Below are positions 18,913 to 27,635 of a stretch of 64,000 bases of DNA, piece by piece. Under the pieces are notes generated by a model. It did no database searches, had not been told where the DNA came from, and was given only the letters and a program-made list of their open reading frames with translations. Position 1 is the first letter of the stretch. Every line of letters starts with the position of its first letter. Origin of the DNA: UBA10161 sp041663445 (GTDB taxonomy: Archaea; Micrarchaeota; Micrarchaeia; Anstonellales; Anstonellaceae); NCBI GenBank assembly GCA_041663445.1, contig JBAYMR010000005.1, positions 22,874-86,873 of the forward strand, given 5' to 3'. A program made the translations under genes and the position numbers.

Positions 18913-18996
18913 CAGCCGCCAGCACTCAAGCACGGAGAGCGCACCGGCATCCTGCCTCCGCACTGATTTTAAACCCTAGAATGCATATTTGGCGGC

Positions 18997-19968
18997 ATGG
19001 CGGACTTGCTCTTCTGCTCGCACTACCCATTTTCTTCTGCTGCCAAGGCATACGTGAGCGAGCGCGGAATGGAAATCGTCTCCTCCTACGTTGAGAAGTC
19101 CGAGGAGCGCGTGCGCGAGGCGATAATGTCGGGCAAGGTGGGAAAGGTGCCCGCCATTTCGGATGCGCAGGAGGAGGAGCTGGCGCTCTACGCGATTGCG
19201 CGCATGATAGTTTCGTGCGCGAACAACAGGTACCTCATCAACAGGTATGCTGTCGCGGAGGCGAAGAAAACAAGCGACTACCTGTCGTCCGATTCTTCCG
19301 CGCACCCGGAGTATGTTGATGCTGTTGCCGCGGAATTCGGGATAAAATTCGAGAAGGCTGGCGCGCAGTTCCTGGTGCCGCTCGGCAAGTATCTTGCCTA
19401 CACCCCGCGCTCAACCGACTACAAGCTGGCGAACAGGGAAGTCCTTGCGGGAAAGGTGAGGGTGAGCAGCCATGAGCGCGTGCGCATGCTTGAGGAGGCG
19501 GTGAAAAAGAAAATCGAGCGCGAGCTTCCCATCCGCGCGGCTTTCCCCGACGAGGTGAAAGCGTCCGGCGCGCGGGCGCTTGCGCTCCTCCCCAAGCTAG
19601 AGGCGAACGTGGTGAAGGTGGGGCAGGAGAATTACCCGCCCTGCGTGAGAAGGATGATTGAGGAATTGGCGCTCAACGTGAATTTGCCGCACACCGCGCG
19701 CGTGGCGCTTGGCATCTACCTGGTGAAGGCCGGCTTGCCGACAGACAAGATAATGGACATTTTCAGGGGCGCGCCTGACTTTTCCGAGAAAACGACGCGC
19801 TACCAGGTGGAATACCTGCGCACCAAGGGGTATTCCATGCCCTCGTGCGCCACCATGGACAGCTATGGCGTGTGCGTGGCTGAGTGCAGGTGCGGCACGC
19901 CCCTGAATTACCGCGCCAGCATCCACGGAAGATGGCTGAAGCAGGCGGAAGACGAAGGCAAGAAATAA
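18997..19968 (+). CDS. priL: DNA primase large subunit PriL
   Basis: Regulatory, iron-sulfur subunit of the archaeal/eukaryotic-type primase. 323 residues. The C-terminal domain has the four Cys expected for the [4Fe-4S] cluster: one in NYPPC, and three more in the PSC, GVC and CRC segments. The N-terminal helical domain is typical. It lies immediately upstream of priS; the two subunits are separate, unlike the fused primases of some nanoarchaea. TATA-like sequence near 18967. Confidence 0.93.
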   Translation: MADLLFCSHYPFSSAAKAYVSERGMEIVSSYVEKSEERVREAIMSGKVGKVPAISDAQEEELALYAIARMIVSCANNRYLINRYAVAEAKKTSDYLSSDSSAHPEYVDAVAAEFGIKFEKAGAQFLVPLGKYLAYTPRSTDYKLANREVLAGKVRVSSHERVRMLEEAVKKKIERELPIRAAFPDEVKASGARALALLPKLEANVVKVGQENYPPCVRRMIEELALNVNLPHTARVALGIYLVKAGLPTDKIMDIFRGAPDFSEKTTRYQVEYLRTKGYSMPSCATMDSYGVCVAECRCGTPLNYRASIHGRWLKQAEDEGKK

Positions 19969-19992
19969 GATGGATTGGAGAGAGGCAAGACA

Positions 19993-21108
19993 ATGAGTTC
20001 GCTCGTGCAGACACCGGAGGAAAAGTTCCTGAGGAAAAAGTTTTCCGATTACTATGGCGGCAGCACAGTCGCTGTGCGCGGGCTTGAGAAGCGCGAGTTC
20101 GGCTTTGGCGGCTGGGAGAAGAAAATAGAGTTCAGGCACCTCGCCTTCAAGAACGAGGGGGAGCTTCGCGCGCGGCTGGTTGCCGAGGCGCCGCTCTACA
20201 TTTCCCATTCCGTCGCATACTACGAGTTCCCGGACGCGCGCCCCATGCCGCGCAAGAACTGGCTCGGCTCCGACCTGATATTCGACCTGGATGCGGAGGG
20301 GCACTCGTGCGGGAAGTTCACCTGCCAAAAATGCCTGGACGAAGTGAAGGCGGACGCGATAAAGCTCATCGAGGAATTTTTGCTGCCGGACTTTGGCTTT
20401 TCAAAAAGCGAATTGGCGGTGAATTTCTCGGGAAGCCGAGGCTACCACGTGCACGTGGTGTCCGATGCGGTTTATGACCTGGACAGGGAGGCGCGGCGCG
20501 AGATTGCGGATTACGTTTCCGGCACCGGGCTGTCGTTTGAAAGGCTGTTCTGGAACGACGGCAAGAAGTTCTTCGGCCCGACGCCGTCGCAGGGCGGGTT
20601 TGGCGGGAAGTTCGCGCGCGCGTTTGCCGCAAAGCTGTCCGATGATTCGTTTGCATTGTCAATTGCGCGCAAGCTGAAGAAGCCCGAGGAGAAAGAGAAA
20701 TTGAAAAGCGCGATTGCGAACGGCAACTGGGACAACATCGGCATAACCAACCGCGAGAAAAAGCTGGGGGAAAAGTTTGACGGGATGAAGCTCACGATGG
20801 CGGGAAGGATTGACGCCAATGTCACCGCAGACACCAGCAAGCTGATTCGCATGCCGGATTCCATACACGGGGGGAGCGGGTTTGCCGCCAAGCGCCTATC
20901 CTCGCCGGATGCCATAACGGAGTTTGAGCCCATGCGAAGCGCGCCAGTGTTTGGCAGCGCGCCGCTGCGCGTGAAGGCTACTGAGGCCGTGCCTGCGCTT
21001 TCCATCCGCGACTTTTCATTCGGCCCGATTCCCGCAGGCGAGGCGCGCGAGCTTCCGGAGGCGTGCGCCATCTACCTTCTTTGCAAAAAAGCCGCAGTGC
21101 TTGCCTAG
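19993..21108 (+). CDS. priS: DNA primase catalytic subunit PriS
   Basis: Synthesises RNA/DNA primers together with PriL. The catalytic acidic motif is in DLIFDLDAE; the zinc-like knuckle CGKFTCQKC follows, then the SGSRGYHVHV nucleotide-binding motif and, late in the protein, the RIDANVTADTSKLIRMP conserved block. 371 residues from the ATG at 19993; a TTG at 19975 is an alternative. The start is 25 bases after the priL stop, so the pair is probably one operon. Confidence 0.95.
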   Translation: MSSLVQTPEEKFLRKKFSDYYGGSTVAVRGLEKREFGFGGWEKKIEFRHLAFKNEGELRARLVAEAPLYISHSVAYYEFPDARPMPRKNWLGSDLIFDLDAEGHSCGKFTCQKCLDEVKADAIKLIEEFLLPDFGFSKSELAVNFSGSRGYHVHVVSDAVYDLDREARREIADYVSGTGLSFERLFWNDGKKFFGPTPSQGGFGGKFARAFAAKLSDDSFALSIARKLKKPEEKEKLKSAIANGNWDNIGITNREKKLGEKFDGMKLTMAGRIDANVTADTSKLIRMPDSIHGGSGFAAKRLSSPDAITEFEPMRSAPVFGSAPLRVKATEAVPALSIRDFSFGPIPAGEARELPEACAIYLLCKKAAVLA

Positions 21109-22338
21109 TTACGCCCCAAAAAGCCCGCCCTTGAGCACTTCTTCCATGCCGCCTTTTCCGCCGGGGCGCGGCTGGCTCCCCCTCTTGCCTTTTTTCCTGA
21201 AGACAAGCGCCGTGGAAATCGCGTTCGTGAAAAATATCGTGAAGAGCGCGAGGAGCTGAAGGTCCATGGGAAGCGAGGCTGCGGGAAGCTCGCCTGCCGC
21301 GATGACTGCGATGACCGCGCAAGTCAGCCCCCTGCCCGAGAAAGTCTCGAGCAGCCTGTCCTCCTTCGCGGAGCTGTCAACGAGGCGCACCAGCTTTCCC
21401 GAGAGGAGGCGCGCGGCTGCGAGCAGGAGCGAAAGGGCGAGCGCGAAGAGCGCGACATCGGCAGGCTTTGCCGAGTGGAACAGGAGCGCGCCCAGGTACA
21501 CGAAGAAAAAGGTGCGGAGGAAAAAGCCTATTTCCGACTGGAAGCGGCGCACCTCGGCAATTGATGAGTGCGACGTGTTGCCAAGCAGGAAGGCGAATGC
21601 GAAAACCGCTATTACCCCGTTTGCCCCGACTGCCCCGGAGAGCGCATAGAGGAGCGCGGCCAGCCCGATGACAAGCAGGTGCGTGTTCTCGTGCTCCATC
21701 TTGGAGAAGATGGCTTTCCATATCGCCGCAAAGATGCCGCCGAGCGCAAGCGAAAGCAGGAAGATGAACGCGAGCTGGAGGGGAAGGTCGGAGACTGGAA
21801 AGGCCGCCTTCACAAGCATTGCGGAGATTATGGTAAGCGAGAGGATTACCGAGAGCGCCTCTGAAAAGACGGTTTCAAGCTCGCCGATGCCCTTCACGCT
21901 TTCGGATGTCCCGATGCCGGACAGGAAGCCCGAGAGGAGCTCGGGCGCGACGGAGGCGAACATGGCGCCGATGAGAATGGAGAACAGCAGGGGGAAGCCG
22001 GCTATGAAATAGAACAGGCCTGCGCCAAGCGAGAATGACAGGAGGAAGGAAACCGCGCCGAAAATGAATGCCTTGTGCACGTGCTTGTGGAGGTTCTCGA
22101 AGGGGATGAGCATGCCTTCTTCCAGCATTATCATGAGGAGCGCGACAGCGCCGAGCGGGAGCATGATGCCCTGCATGCCCGCAACCGCGCCACCAGGAAG
22201 CACGGCGCCGGCGGCGACGCCCAGGAGCATGAGGAGGAATACGTCTGATATCCCGGTCATCTTGAGAAACGCGCGCGAGAACACCCCTGCAAGTATGAGC
22301 ACCCCAAGCGCGCCTATTGCTGCTTCCTGCCCTGCCAT
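21109..22338 (-). CDS. Monovalent cation/proton antiporter (CPA family)
   Basis: 409 residues with about 12-13 TM helices. Gly-rich helices near the N-terminus (MLLGVAAGAVLP) and the GELETVFSEALSVILSL segment correspond to the CPA-type transport core. The C-terminus is a short Lys/Gly-rich cytoplasmic tail without a TrkA-N domain. Probably exchanges Na+ or K+ for H+; the substrate cannot be read from sequence. Convergent with priS, with essentially no gap. Confidence 0.85.
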   Translation of the reverse strand: MAGQEAAIGALGVLILAGVFSRAFLKMTGISDVFLLMLLGVAAGAVLPGGAVAGMQGIMLPLGAVALLMIMLEEGMLIPFENLHKHVHKAFIFGAVSFLLSFSLGAGLFYFIAGFPLLFSILIGAMFASVAPELLSGFLSGIGTSESVKGIGELETVFSEALSVILSLTIISAMLVKAAFPVSDLPLQLAFIFLLSLALGGIFAAIWKAIFSKMEHENTHLLVIGLAALLYALSGAVGANGVIAVFAFAFLLGNTSHSSIAEVRRFQSEIGFFLRTFFFVYLGALLFHSAKPADVALFALALSLLLAAARLLSGKLVRLVDSSAKEDRLLETFSGRGLTCAVIAVIAAGELPAASLPMDLQLLALFTIFFTNAISTALVFRKKGKRGSQPRPGGKGGMEEVLKGGLFGA

Positions 22339-22394
22339 GATGGCAATGCGGAAAGCACTGATTTAAAACCATACTGCATACAAAAAAACCTGGT

Positions 22395-22502
22395 AGCCCC
22401 ATCGTCCAGTGGTCAAGGATACGAGGCTCTGACGAACCGGATCTTGCCCGCCTTTCGGGGCGGAGATACCTCGGGACATCGGTTCGAATCCGATTGGGGC
22501 TA
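22395..22502 (+). tRNA. tRNA-Gln (anticodon CTG) with a 35-nt intron
   Basis: Acceptor stem AGCCCCA/TGGGGCT (22395-22401, 22495-22501) with discriminator A at 22502; CCA is not encoded. T arm ATCGG-TTCGAAT-CCGAT (22478-22494). Anticodon stem CGAGG/CCTCG (22422-22426, 22469-22473). The anticodon CTG is at 22429-22431. An insert at 22433-22467, after position 37, is the canonical archaeal intron site; it contains a hairpin (CCGCC...GGCGG) that would complete a bulge-helix-bulge. Removing it gives a 73-nt tRNA. Confidence 0.88.
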
Positions 22503-22636
22503 CTCTTTTCTTTACATTAGGTTTCGCCCCAATTCTCGCCACCCTTCGGGTGACGATCCGATTGGGGCTACTTTATCTTTCCTCTTTCCATTAGCTGCCG
22601 CCCCAATTCCCGCGGGGCTCGGCTGGATTGGGGCTA
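22488..22636 (+). repeat. Tandem partial copies of the tRNA-Gln 3' end
   Basis: attggggcta occurs at 22493 (in the tRNA), 22561 and 22627, spaced 68 and 66 bases. The first two copies share atccgattggggctact exactly. Each extra copy is preceded by gccccaat (22526-22533; 22600-22607), so each folds as a hairpin closed by GCCCCAAT/ATTGGGGC (22526-22568; 22600-22634). The first of these encloses a small CACCC-TTC-GGGTG hairpin. The copies lack the tRNA core. Confidence 0.8.
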
Positions 22637-22669
22637 TTCATTTTTTTACTTTCTTGCCCAAATCGGGGC

Positions 22670-22861
22670 ATGGCAAGGCACCACCCCCGGCGCTCAAGGA
22701 CAAGCGGGAAAAAAATCGTCTACATCACGCCGTACCGGAACCTTGCGGTGGAAATGAAGCAGATGTACGAGAAGAAAGGGGAGCATGCCGAAGTCGGGTC
22801 AGAGACGGACCGGGGCGGCACCACGCTGTTCATGGTTTATGTATTCGAGAAAGGATATTGA
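22670..22861 (+). CDS. Small basic hypothetical protein (63 aa)
   Basis: The ATG at 22670 opens a 63-residue protein: an Arg/His-rich start, then KKIVYITPYRNLAVEMKQMY and TLFMVYVFEKGY, a strand-helix-strand pattern. Not recognised. It sits about 35 bases after the tRNA repeats and 9 bases before the next small gene, likely as a two-gene unit. Confidence 0.5.
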   Translation: MARHHPRRSRTSGKKIVYITPYRNLAVEMKQMYEKKGEHAEVGSETDRGGTTLFMVYVFEKGY

Positions 22862-22870
22862 GATGATTTG

Positions 22871-23134
22871 ATGGAAAATGGCAGGCGCGCGGCGGTTTTG
22901 AGGAAGGGCGAGGTGGACATACGCCTCAAGCGGATGGGAATGTACCAGGTGCTGCCCTTCAAGATAGAACGGGTTGACACTCCGACAGGCAAGGTGCCTT
23001 ACCTGTGCAGCGACCGCGCGATTGAGATGCCCGAGCTTTTGAGGATTGCGACGGAATTTGACCTTCCCGTCTGCGCGCAGAAGAACAGGGTAGTCCCGCG
23101 CGGGAAGATGGAAAAGGATTTTGTAGGGCTGTAG
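22871..23134 (+). CDS. Conserved-looking hypothetical protein (87 aa)
   Basis: 87 residues, start ATG 22871 (a TTG at 22868 is adjacent). Pattern: RRAAVLRKGEVDIRLKRMG, QVLPFKIERV and a long ERAIEMPELLRIATEFDLPV-like helix (here DRAIEMPELLRIATEFDLP). Two Cys. Looks like a compact alpha/beta protein; the family is not known to me. Convergent with the AK6-like kinase, with abutting stop codons. Confidence 0.6.
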   Translation: MENGRRAAVLRKGEVDIRLKRMGMYQVLPFKIERVDTPTGKVPYLCSDRAIEMPELLRIATEFDLPVCAQKNRVVPRGKMEKDFVGL

Positions 23135-23722
23135 TCAGCCGGAAAGAGCCTTGCGTATCTTCTCGCCCGTGATTGCCTCGCGCATGAGCGCGTCCGGGAA
23201 CGACACGCGCGCGTGTTTCTTGGTCTTCCCCGAGATGATTGCCTCCGCCTCCTTCTGCACCTGCGCAAGCGTTTTTCCAGTCGTGTCAATTTCCCACACC
23301 TTGCGTGCGCCAAAATTCTTCTCGGACTGCACGGTGCAGTAGTCAAGGGCCTCGGAAAGAGCATTCTGCGAAAGCTTGGAGGGGGAATAGCTGCGCGGCG
23401 ACAGGCGCTGCCGGAGCTCCTTGGGGTCGCAGCGGAGCACCAGCACCTTCTGCACGGGAAGCTTCATCTCGCAGCCAAGGTGCCCCTCGGCGACAATGCT
23501 TTTCTTTTCGGATTTTATCGCCTCGGCCAACTCGCGCGAAAGGGCGGGAAGCTTCACCACCTTTGCCCCGTCGCTCTCGTCGGTGTGCGAGTAAAGCCCG
23601 AGCAGCTCCGCAAGCTCGTTTATCTCAAGAAGGGAGGCGCCCGATTTTTTGCAGATGGAATGCGCGAGCGTGGTCTTGCCCGTGCCCGGAACGCCGGTGA
23701 TTAGTGTTGCGGTGCGCGCCAT
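23135..23722 (-). CDS. Adenylate kinase AK6/Fap7-like P-loop kinase
   Basis: Walker A is ITGVPGTGKTTLA near the N-terminus. Overall architecture and the SPRSYSPSKLSQNALSEALDYC segment match archaeal AK6 (Fap7/COG1936) proteins, which have NMP kinase/ATPase activity and act in 18S/16S rRNA maturation. 195 residues from the ATG at 23722, only four bases after the stop of the upstream winged-helix gene; the alternative start at 23743 would overlap it. C-terminal ~35 residues are an extension beyond the core. Confidence 0.85.
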   Translation of the reverse strand: MARTATLITGVPGTGKTTLAHSICKKSGASLLEINELAELLGLYSHTDESDGAKVVKLPALSRELAEAIKSEKKSIVAEGHLGCEMKLPVQKVLVLRCDPKELRQRLSPRSYSPSKLSQNALSEALDYCTVQSEKNFGARKVWEIDTTGKTLAQVQKEAEAIISGKTKKHARVSFPDALMREAITGEKIRKALSG

Positions 23723-23726
23723 GGAA

Positions 23727-24164
23727 TCACAGCTTCTTGGCAAGCGAGGACAGCAGCTTCTTGCCCTCGGACAGCGCTTTTTTGCCCGCCGGCGTGAGCG
23801 CGTAGTACTTGCGCCTGCCTTCGAATTTCGAGGAAATCAGTTTTTCCTCCTCAAGCTTGTAAAGCACGAAATAGGCCATGAGCTTGGATGGCTTGTAGCC
23901 GAATGCGCGCGAAATCTCGCCGGGAAGGGCATAGGCGTATGCCTTGCGCCTGTGCATGAGCGAAAGCGCGGCAAGCCATATGTTCCCGTGCGTAAGCGAA
24001 TAGTTGAGGCGGTTCATCGGCTTGCTTTCGTTTGCTGGCATAGGATTGCCCCGTTTGCGCGCGGGTTTGGCATGCTTGCCGGCGCGCTCGTATTTGTCAG
24101 TGCACTCTCCATTGCTGGCGCGCCAGCGCTTTGCGGCTGCGCCCGTGCTGGCTGGTGCGCTCAT
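23727..24164 (-). CDS. PadR-like winged-helix transcription regulator
   Basis: The domain from about residue 50 (NYSLTHGNIWLAALSLM...) to the end resembles PadR/wHTH regulators: a helix-turn-helix followed by a wing containing EGRRKYYALTPAGKKALSEG. The first ~41 residues are basic low complexity. With the 24164 start the gene overlaps purF by four bases (ATGA), suggesting translational coupling; an internal ATG at 24041 gives a more typical 104-residue protein. DNA-binding role is likely; targets unknown. Confidence 0.75.
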   Translation of the reverse strand: MSAPASTGAAAKRWRASNGECTDKYERAGKHAKPARKRGNPMPANESKPMNRLNYSLTHGNIWLAALSLMHRRKAYAYALPGEISRAFGYKPSKLMAYFVLYKLEEEKLISSKFEGRRKYYALTPAGKKALSEGKKLLSSLAKKL

Positions 24165-25630
24165 TCCTGCTCTTCCCAGGCGCGGATTCCACTCTTGTTG
24201 CCTGCGGATTTCATTTTCCTGGCAATGTCAATGCCGATTTGCGTCGGATACGCCTCGTCAAGGCACCCAGTGCAAAGCTCCTCCTTTTTCATGCCGATTG
24301 CCTGCACAAGGCCATCCATTGCCTGGTAGACGAGCGAGTCCGCGCCCACTGCCTTGCGGATTTCCTCCACGCTTTTCCTCGTGGCGATAAGCTCCTTGTA
24401 GGTGGGCATGTCCACTCCGTAGAAGCAGGGCGCCATGATGGGCGGGCTCGTGATTCTCAAGTGTATTTCCTTTGCGCCCGCCTCGCGCACGAGCTTCACG
24501 ATAGGGCCCATGGTGGTGCCGCGCACGATGGAATCGTCAATGAGCACCACGCGCTTGCCGTCCAGCACGTGCCGCACCGCGTTGAGCTTGAGGCGTATCG
24601 CGTCCTCGCGCTTTTTCTGCGACGGCATGATGAATGTCCTGCCGATGTAGCGGTTCTTTATCAGCCCTTCGGCGACAGGTATGCCGCTTTCCTGCGAATA
24701 GCCCTCCACTGCGGAGCGCGCGGTGTCCGGCACCGCGACAACCACGTCCGCCTTCACCGGCGCCGCCCGCGCGAGCGCGCGCCCAAGGCTGTGGCGCACC
24801 TCGTATACCCATTTGCCGTCGATTTTCGAGTCGGGGCGCGCGAAATAAACGTACTCGAACATGCAGTGGCGCGGGTTGCTGCCGCCCACTGTTTTGCGCT
24901 TCACAACGCCGTTTGAGACGACCACCACTTCGCCGGGCGCAACGTCGCCCTTCAGCGGGCATTTGATGATGTCGAGCGCCACCGACTCCGAGGCGAAGAC
25001 AATCTTGTCGTCGTCCCTGCCCCAGCAGAGCGGGCGGATGGAATGCGGGTCGCGGAAGGCGACCAGGTCGCCATCGTCGGTTATGAAAACCACGGAATAT
25101 GAGCCGTCAAGCGTCTTCATGAGCGCCGCGGCGGCCTCGAAATAGTCCGGCTTCTTGTTGTATTGGGCGACATACTCGGCGAGTATGAGCTCGGCGTCGC
25201 AGGTGGAGCAGAATTTCGCCCCCGCATCCTCCATTGCCTTGCGCGCCCTGCCGTAGTTTGAGATGTTGCCGTTGTGCGCAAGCGCGAATTTCTTCCCGTT
25301 AATCTCAGCCATGAATGGCTGCGCGTCCTCCGCGCCGCCTGCGCCGATGGTGGGATAGCGCACATGCCCGATGCCCACGTGCCCTGGGAGCGACTCGATT
25401 GCCTTTGGGCTGAGCACGTCCGGAACAAAGCCCAGGCCGCGCACCGTGGTTATTTTCTTGCCGTCCGATGTGGAGGCGCCTGCGGAGTCCTGGCCGCGGT
25501 GCTGGAGGTTCATGAGGCCGAAATAGATGTCGCCTGCAACGTCCTTGCCTGAAAAGGAATAGATGCCGAAGGCGCCGCAGTATTCGCGCTTGTCCGCGTC
25601 CGAGTGGATAGGCTGGGAGGAGGTTACCAT
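24161..25630 (-). CDS. purF: Amidophosphoribosyltransferase (first step of purine synthesis)
   Basis: Makes 5-phosphoribosylamine from PRPP and glutamine. The N-terminal glutamine amidotransferase nucleophile is C18 in CGAFGIYSF, preceded by a 17-residue propeptide to be removed. NLQHRGQDSAG and the AHNGNISN motif follow. The C-terminal PRPP-binding motif is VVLIDDSIVRGTT. Cys in RHCMFEYVYF and CTGC near the end fit the [4Fe-4S]-containing PurF class. 489 residues. Divergent from nnrD with about 45 bases between. Confidence 0.96.
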   Translation of the reverse strand: MVTSSQPIHSDADKREYCGAFGIYSFSGKDVAGDIYFGLMNLQHRGQDSAGASTSDGKKITTVRGLGFVPDVLSPKAIESLPGHVGIGHVRYPTIGAGGAEDAQPFMAEINGKKFALAHNGNISNYGRARKAMEDAGAKFCSTCDAELILAEYVAQYNKKPDYFEAAAALMKTLDGSYSVVFITDDGDLVAFRDPHSIRPLCWGRDDDKIVFASESVALDIIKCPLKGDVAPGEVVVVSNGVVKRKTVGGSNPRHCMFEYVYFARPDSKIDGKWVYEVRHSLGRALARAAPVKADVVVAVPDTARSAVEGYSQESGIPVAEGLIKNRYIGRTFIMPSQKKREDAIRLKLNAVRHVLDGKRVVLIDDSIVRGTTMGPIVKLVREAGAKEIHLRITSPPIMAPCFYGVDMPTYKELIATRKSVEEIRKAVGADSLVYQAMDGLVQAIGMKKEELCTGCLDEAYPTQIGIDIARKMKSAGNKSGIRAWEEQE

Positions 25631-25674
25631 ACGGATAATTGGAAGGAAAAGCTTTTGAAGCTAGTTTCCCAACG

Positions 25675-26484
25675 ATGGACATGGACAAACTTCTTTGCAT
25701 GCCGCGCCCGAAAAGGGGGAGCCACAAGGGGCAGAACGGCGTGGTGCTCATAATCGGCGGGAGCGGGACATACCATGGCGCGCCCGTGCTGGCTGCGCGC
25801 GCAGCCGTCAGGTTTTGCGACCTGGTTTACTTCTTTTCCAGCCCTGAAAACCAGTCCGTGGTCAGGAAAATGAAATTCTCCACGGCAAACGTCATCTGCG
25901 TGCCGAAAAGCAAATTCAGTTTCGCGCTTGCGCACGCCACTTGCGTGCTGGTGGGGAACGGGATGGACACGGGCGCTGCCACGCGCGCAATGGCATCCCG
26001 CGTGCTGAAAAGCGGCAAGCGCTGCGTAATTGATGCTGCAGCCTTGCGCGTGCTGCCAGTGAAACTTCTGCACAAGGGCGTAATTTTGACGCCGCACATG
26101 CGGGAGTTTGCGGCTGCATTCGGCTGCGAGGCAGATGAGGGGAATGTGAAAAGGATGGCGGAAAAATACGGCTGCACCATACTTCTCAAAGGGGAGCGCG
26201 ATTCCGTTGCCGCGCCGGGAAAGTTTGCAAGGGTGAAGGGCGGCAATGCGGGCATGACAAAAGGCGGCACGGGAGACGTGCTTGCAGGCCTGTGCGCTGC
26301 GCTGTTTTCGCGATGCGATGACCCGATGCGCGCGGCATACACGGCTTCGGCGCTGAACAAGCGGGCGGGGGAGCTGCTTTTCAAGCGATACAAATACAAC
26401 TTCTCATCCGAGGATTTGGCGGACGGGCTTGCCTGCGCAGCCATCTTTTTGCAGGGCAAAAAGCGGGCGGCCCGTGCGCCTTAG
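25675..26484 (+). CDS. nnrD: ADP/ATP-dependent NAD(P)H-hydrate dehydratase
   Basis: Repairs hydrated NAD(P)H. Ribokinase-like fold: GVVLIIGGSGTYHGAPVLAA near the start, TPHMREF in the middle and the nucleotide/catalytic motif NAGMTKGGTGDVLAG. It is the dehydratase domain alone, without the YjeF-N epimerase domain. 269 residues from the ATG at 25675; the in-frame TTG at 25639 adds nothing recognisable. Convergent with the HEPN gene, with a 4-base overlap. Confidence 0.9.
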   Translation: MDMDKLLCMPRPKRGSHKGQNGVVLIIGGSGTYHGAPVLAARAAVRFCDLVYFFSSPENQSVVRKMKFSTANVICVPKSKFSFALAHATCVLVGNGMDTGAATRAMASRVLKSGKRCVIDAAALRVLPVKLLHKGVILTPHMREFAAAFGCEADEGNVKRMAEKYGCTILLKGERDSVAAPGKFARVKGGNAGMTKGGTGDVLAGLCAALFSRCDDPMRAAYTASALNKRAGELLFKRYKYNFSSEDLADGLACAAIFLQGKKRAARAP

Positions 26485-26930
26485 CCGAGTTTCATTGCGG
26501 TTGCGCGATGGAAAAGCCCTTCCGCAAATTCAAGCGCGCCTTCAACGTCCTTTTCCTCGAATGAGCCATACCTGTAGCCCGCTTGGTGCAGCTTTGCAGC
26601 ATAGGAAAAATATTTGTCGTAGTCGGGCCTCGTTATCAGTTTCCTATTCAGCAAATTGTCCCGGACCAAAAACTGCAATGCCATCCTCCCGGTGAATTCC
26701 TTTTCCCTGCCAGGGTAGGCAATCTTATCCACCCCTTGGAGATAAAGCATCGCCTCGAGTGAATTTTCTATTGCGCGAAATGCCTCTTCGGCAGCGACGA
26801 ACATGTGGTCTTCCCCTAAATTATATCTTGATGATTGCAGGTATTGCTCGGCTTTTTGCAGCGCCCAGCCAGCCATTGCCGCCCTGTCAGGCTTGGCGGG
26901 CGGCTGCGAACCTTCTTGGTTTTTTGCCAT
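26481..26930 (-). CDS. HEPN-domain protein
   Basis: 149 residues, all helical. A long helix with AAEEAFRAIENSLEAMLYLQG and a C-terminal pair of helices (KLHQAGYRYGSFEEKDVEGA..., FAEGLFHRATAM) follow the HEPN four-helix layout. The RNase motif R-x(4-6)-H is not evident, so it may be a non-catalytic or accessory HEPN. Its start overlaps the end of the nucleotidyltransferase gene by 44 bases, the usual HEPN/MNT pairing. Confidence 0.7.
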   Translation of the reverse strand: MAKNQEGSQPPAKPDRAAMAGWALQKAEQYLQSSRYNLGEDHMFVAAEEAFRAIENSLEAMLYLQGVDKIAYPGREKEFTGRMALQFLVRDNLLNRKLITRPDYDKYFSYAAKLHQAGYRYGSFEEKDVEGALEFAEGLFHRATAMKLG

Positions 26931-27492
26931 AAAGCTCCACCCCCTCTGCTTGAACGCTTACCGCAAATCGCTCCTGCTTTTTCAGGTCAGCCAGGTATTC
27001 GTCCTGCGTGAACACCACAGGATAGCACGAAATGCCGTATTTGGCTGCCACTTCCCCATCCACGTATGGAACCAGCGCGTTGAAAAGTTGCTCTTTTTCC
27101 TTTTCAGCCTTCACTATAAAGACCATGTCTATGTCGCTTGGCGCGCCCACCAAATCCTGGCGCACCTGTTGCCTTGCCGCACTTCCAGCAAGGAGGACTG
27201 CCTTGATGCCGGGTGTTGATGAAACTGCGAACTTGCATATTTCATCAGCCGCTTCCCGATAAGCCGCATTCAGGCTCATAAAAAGCTTTTTGAGTGCCGG
27301 CGTGAGGAAGTGCCTTTCATTGATTTGGTATAGCTTGCCCTTTCCAACACGCTCCATTTTTACAAGCCCGGCCTGGACAAGGGAGGGCATTTGCCTGTTC
27401 ACTTCCGACACCGCCATGTTTGCTTTCGATGCCAGTGCAGACTCGAGGAATCGCTGGCCCGGGTTGTTCAGGAGCACGTCCAGCGCAGCCAC
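26887..27492 (-). CDS. Winged-helix + minimal nucleotidyltransferase (MNT) protein
   Basis: Residues 1-65 form a winged helix (promoter-type HTH with VNRQMPSLVQAGLVKMERVG). The rest is an MNT-fold nucleotidyltransferase: GSAARQQVRQ, then DIDMVF gives the G-S-x(n)-D-x-D catalytic pattern. In HEPN/MNT modules the MNT acts as antitoxin by nucleotidylating the HEPN RNase; the added DNA-binding domain suggests autoregulation. Translated just before the overlapping HEPN gene. Confidence 0.8.
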   Translation of the reverse strand: MAALDVLLNNPGQRFLESALASKANMAVSEVNRQMPSLVQAGLVKMERVGKGKLYQINERHFLTPALKKLFMSLNAAYREAADEICKFAVSSTPGIKAVLLAGSAARQQVRQDLVGAPSDIDMVFIVKAEKEKEQLFNALVPYVDGEVAAKYGISCYPVVFTQDEYLADLKKQERFAVSVQAEGVELYGKKPRRFAAARQA

Positions 27493-27635
27493 CCTGGTGC
27501 GCGTACCGATTATTCGTTCAAGATACAGACACTCACCTTTTGGTTTTCAGAAAACGTTTTCGGAAAAAGGAAATATAAAGGTTTCCCTTGCGGGAATGGC
27601 ACGCTTTTATACCCCTATCAAGCCTAATCCGCCAT

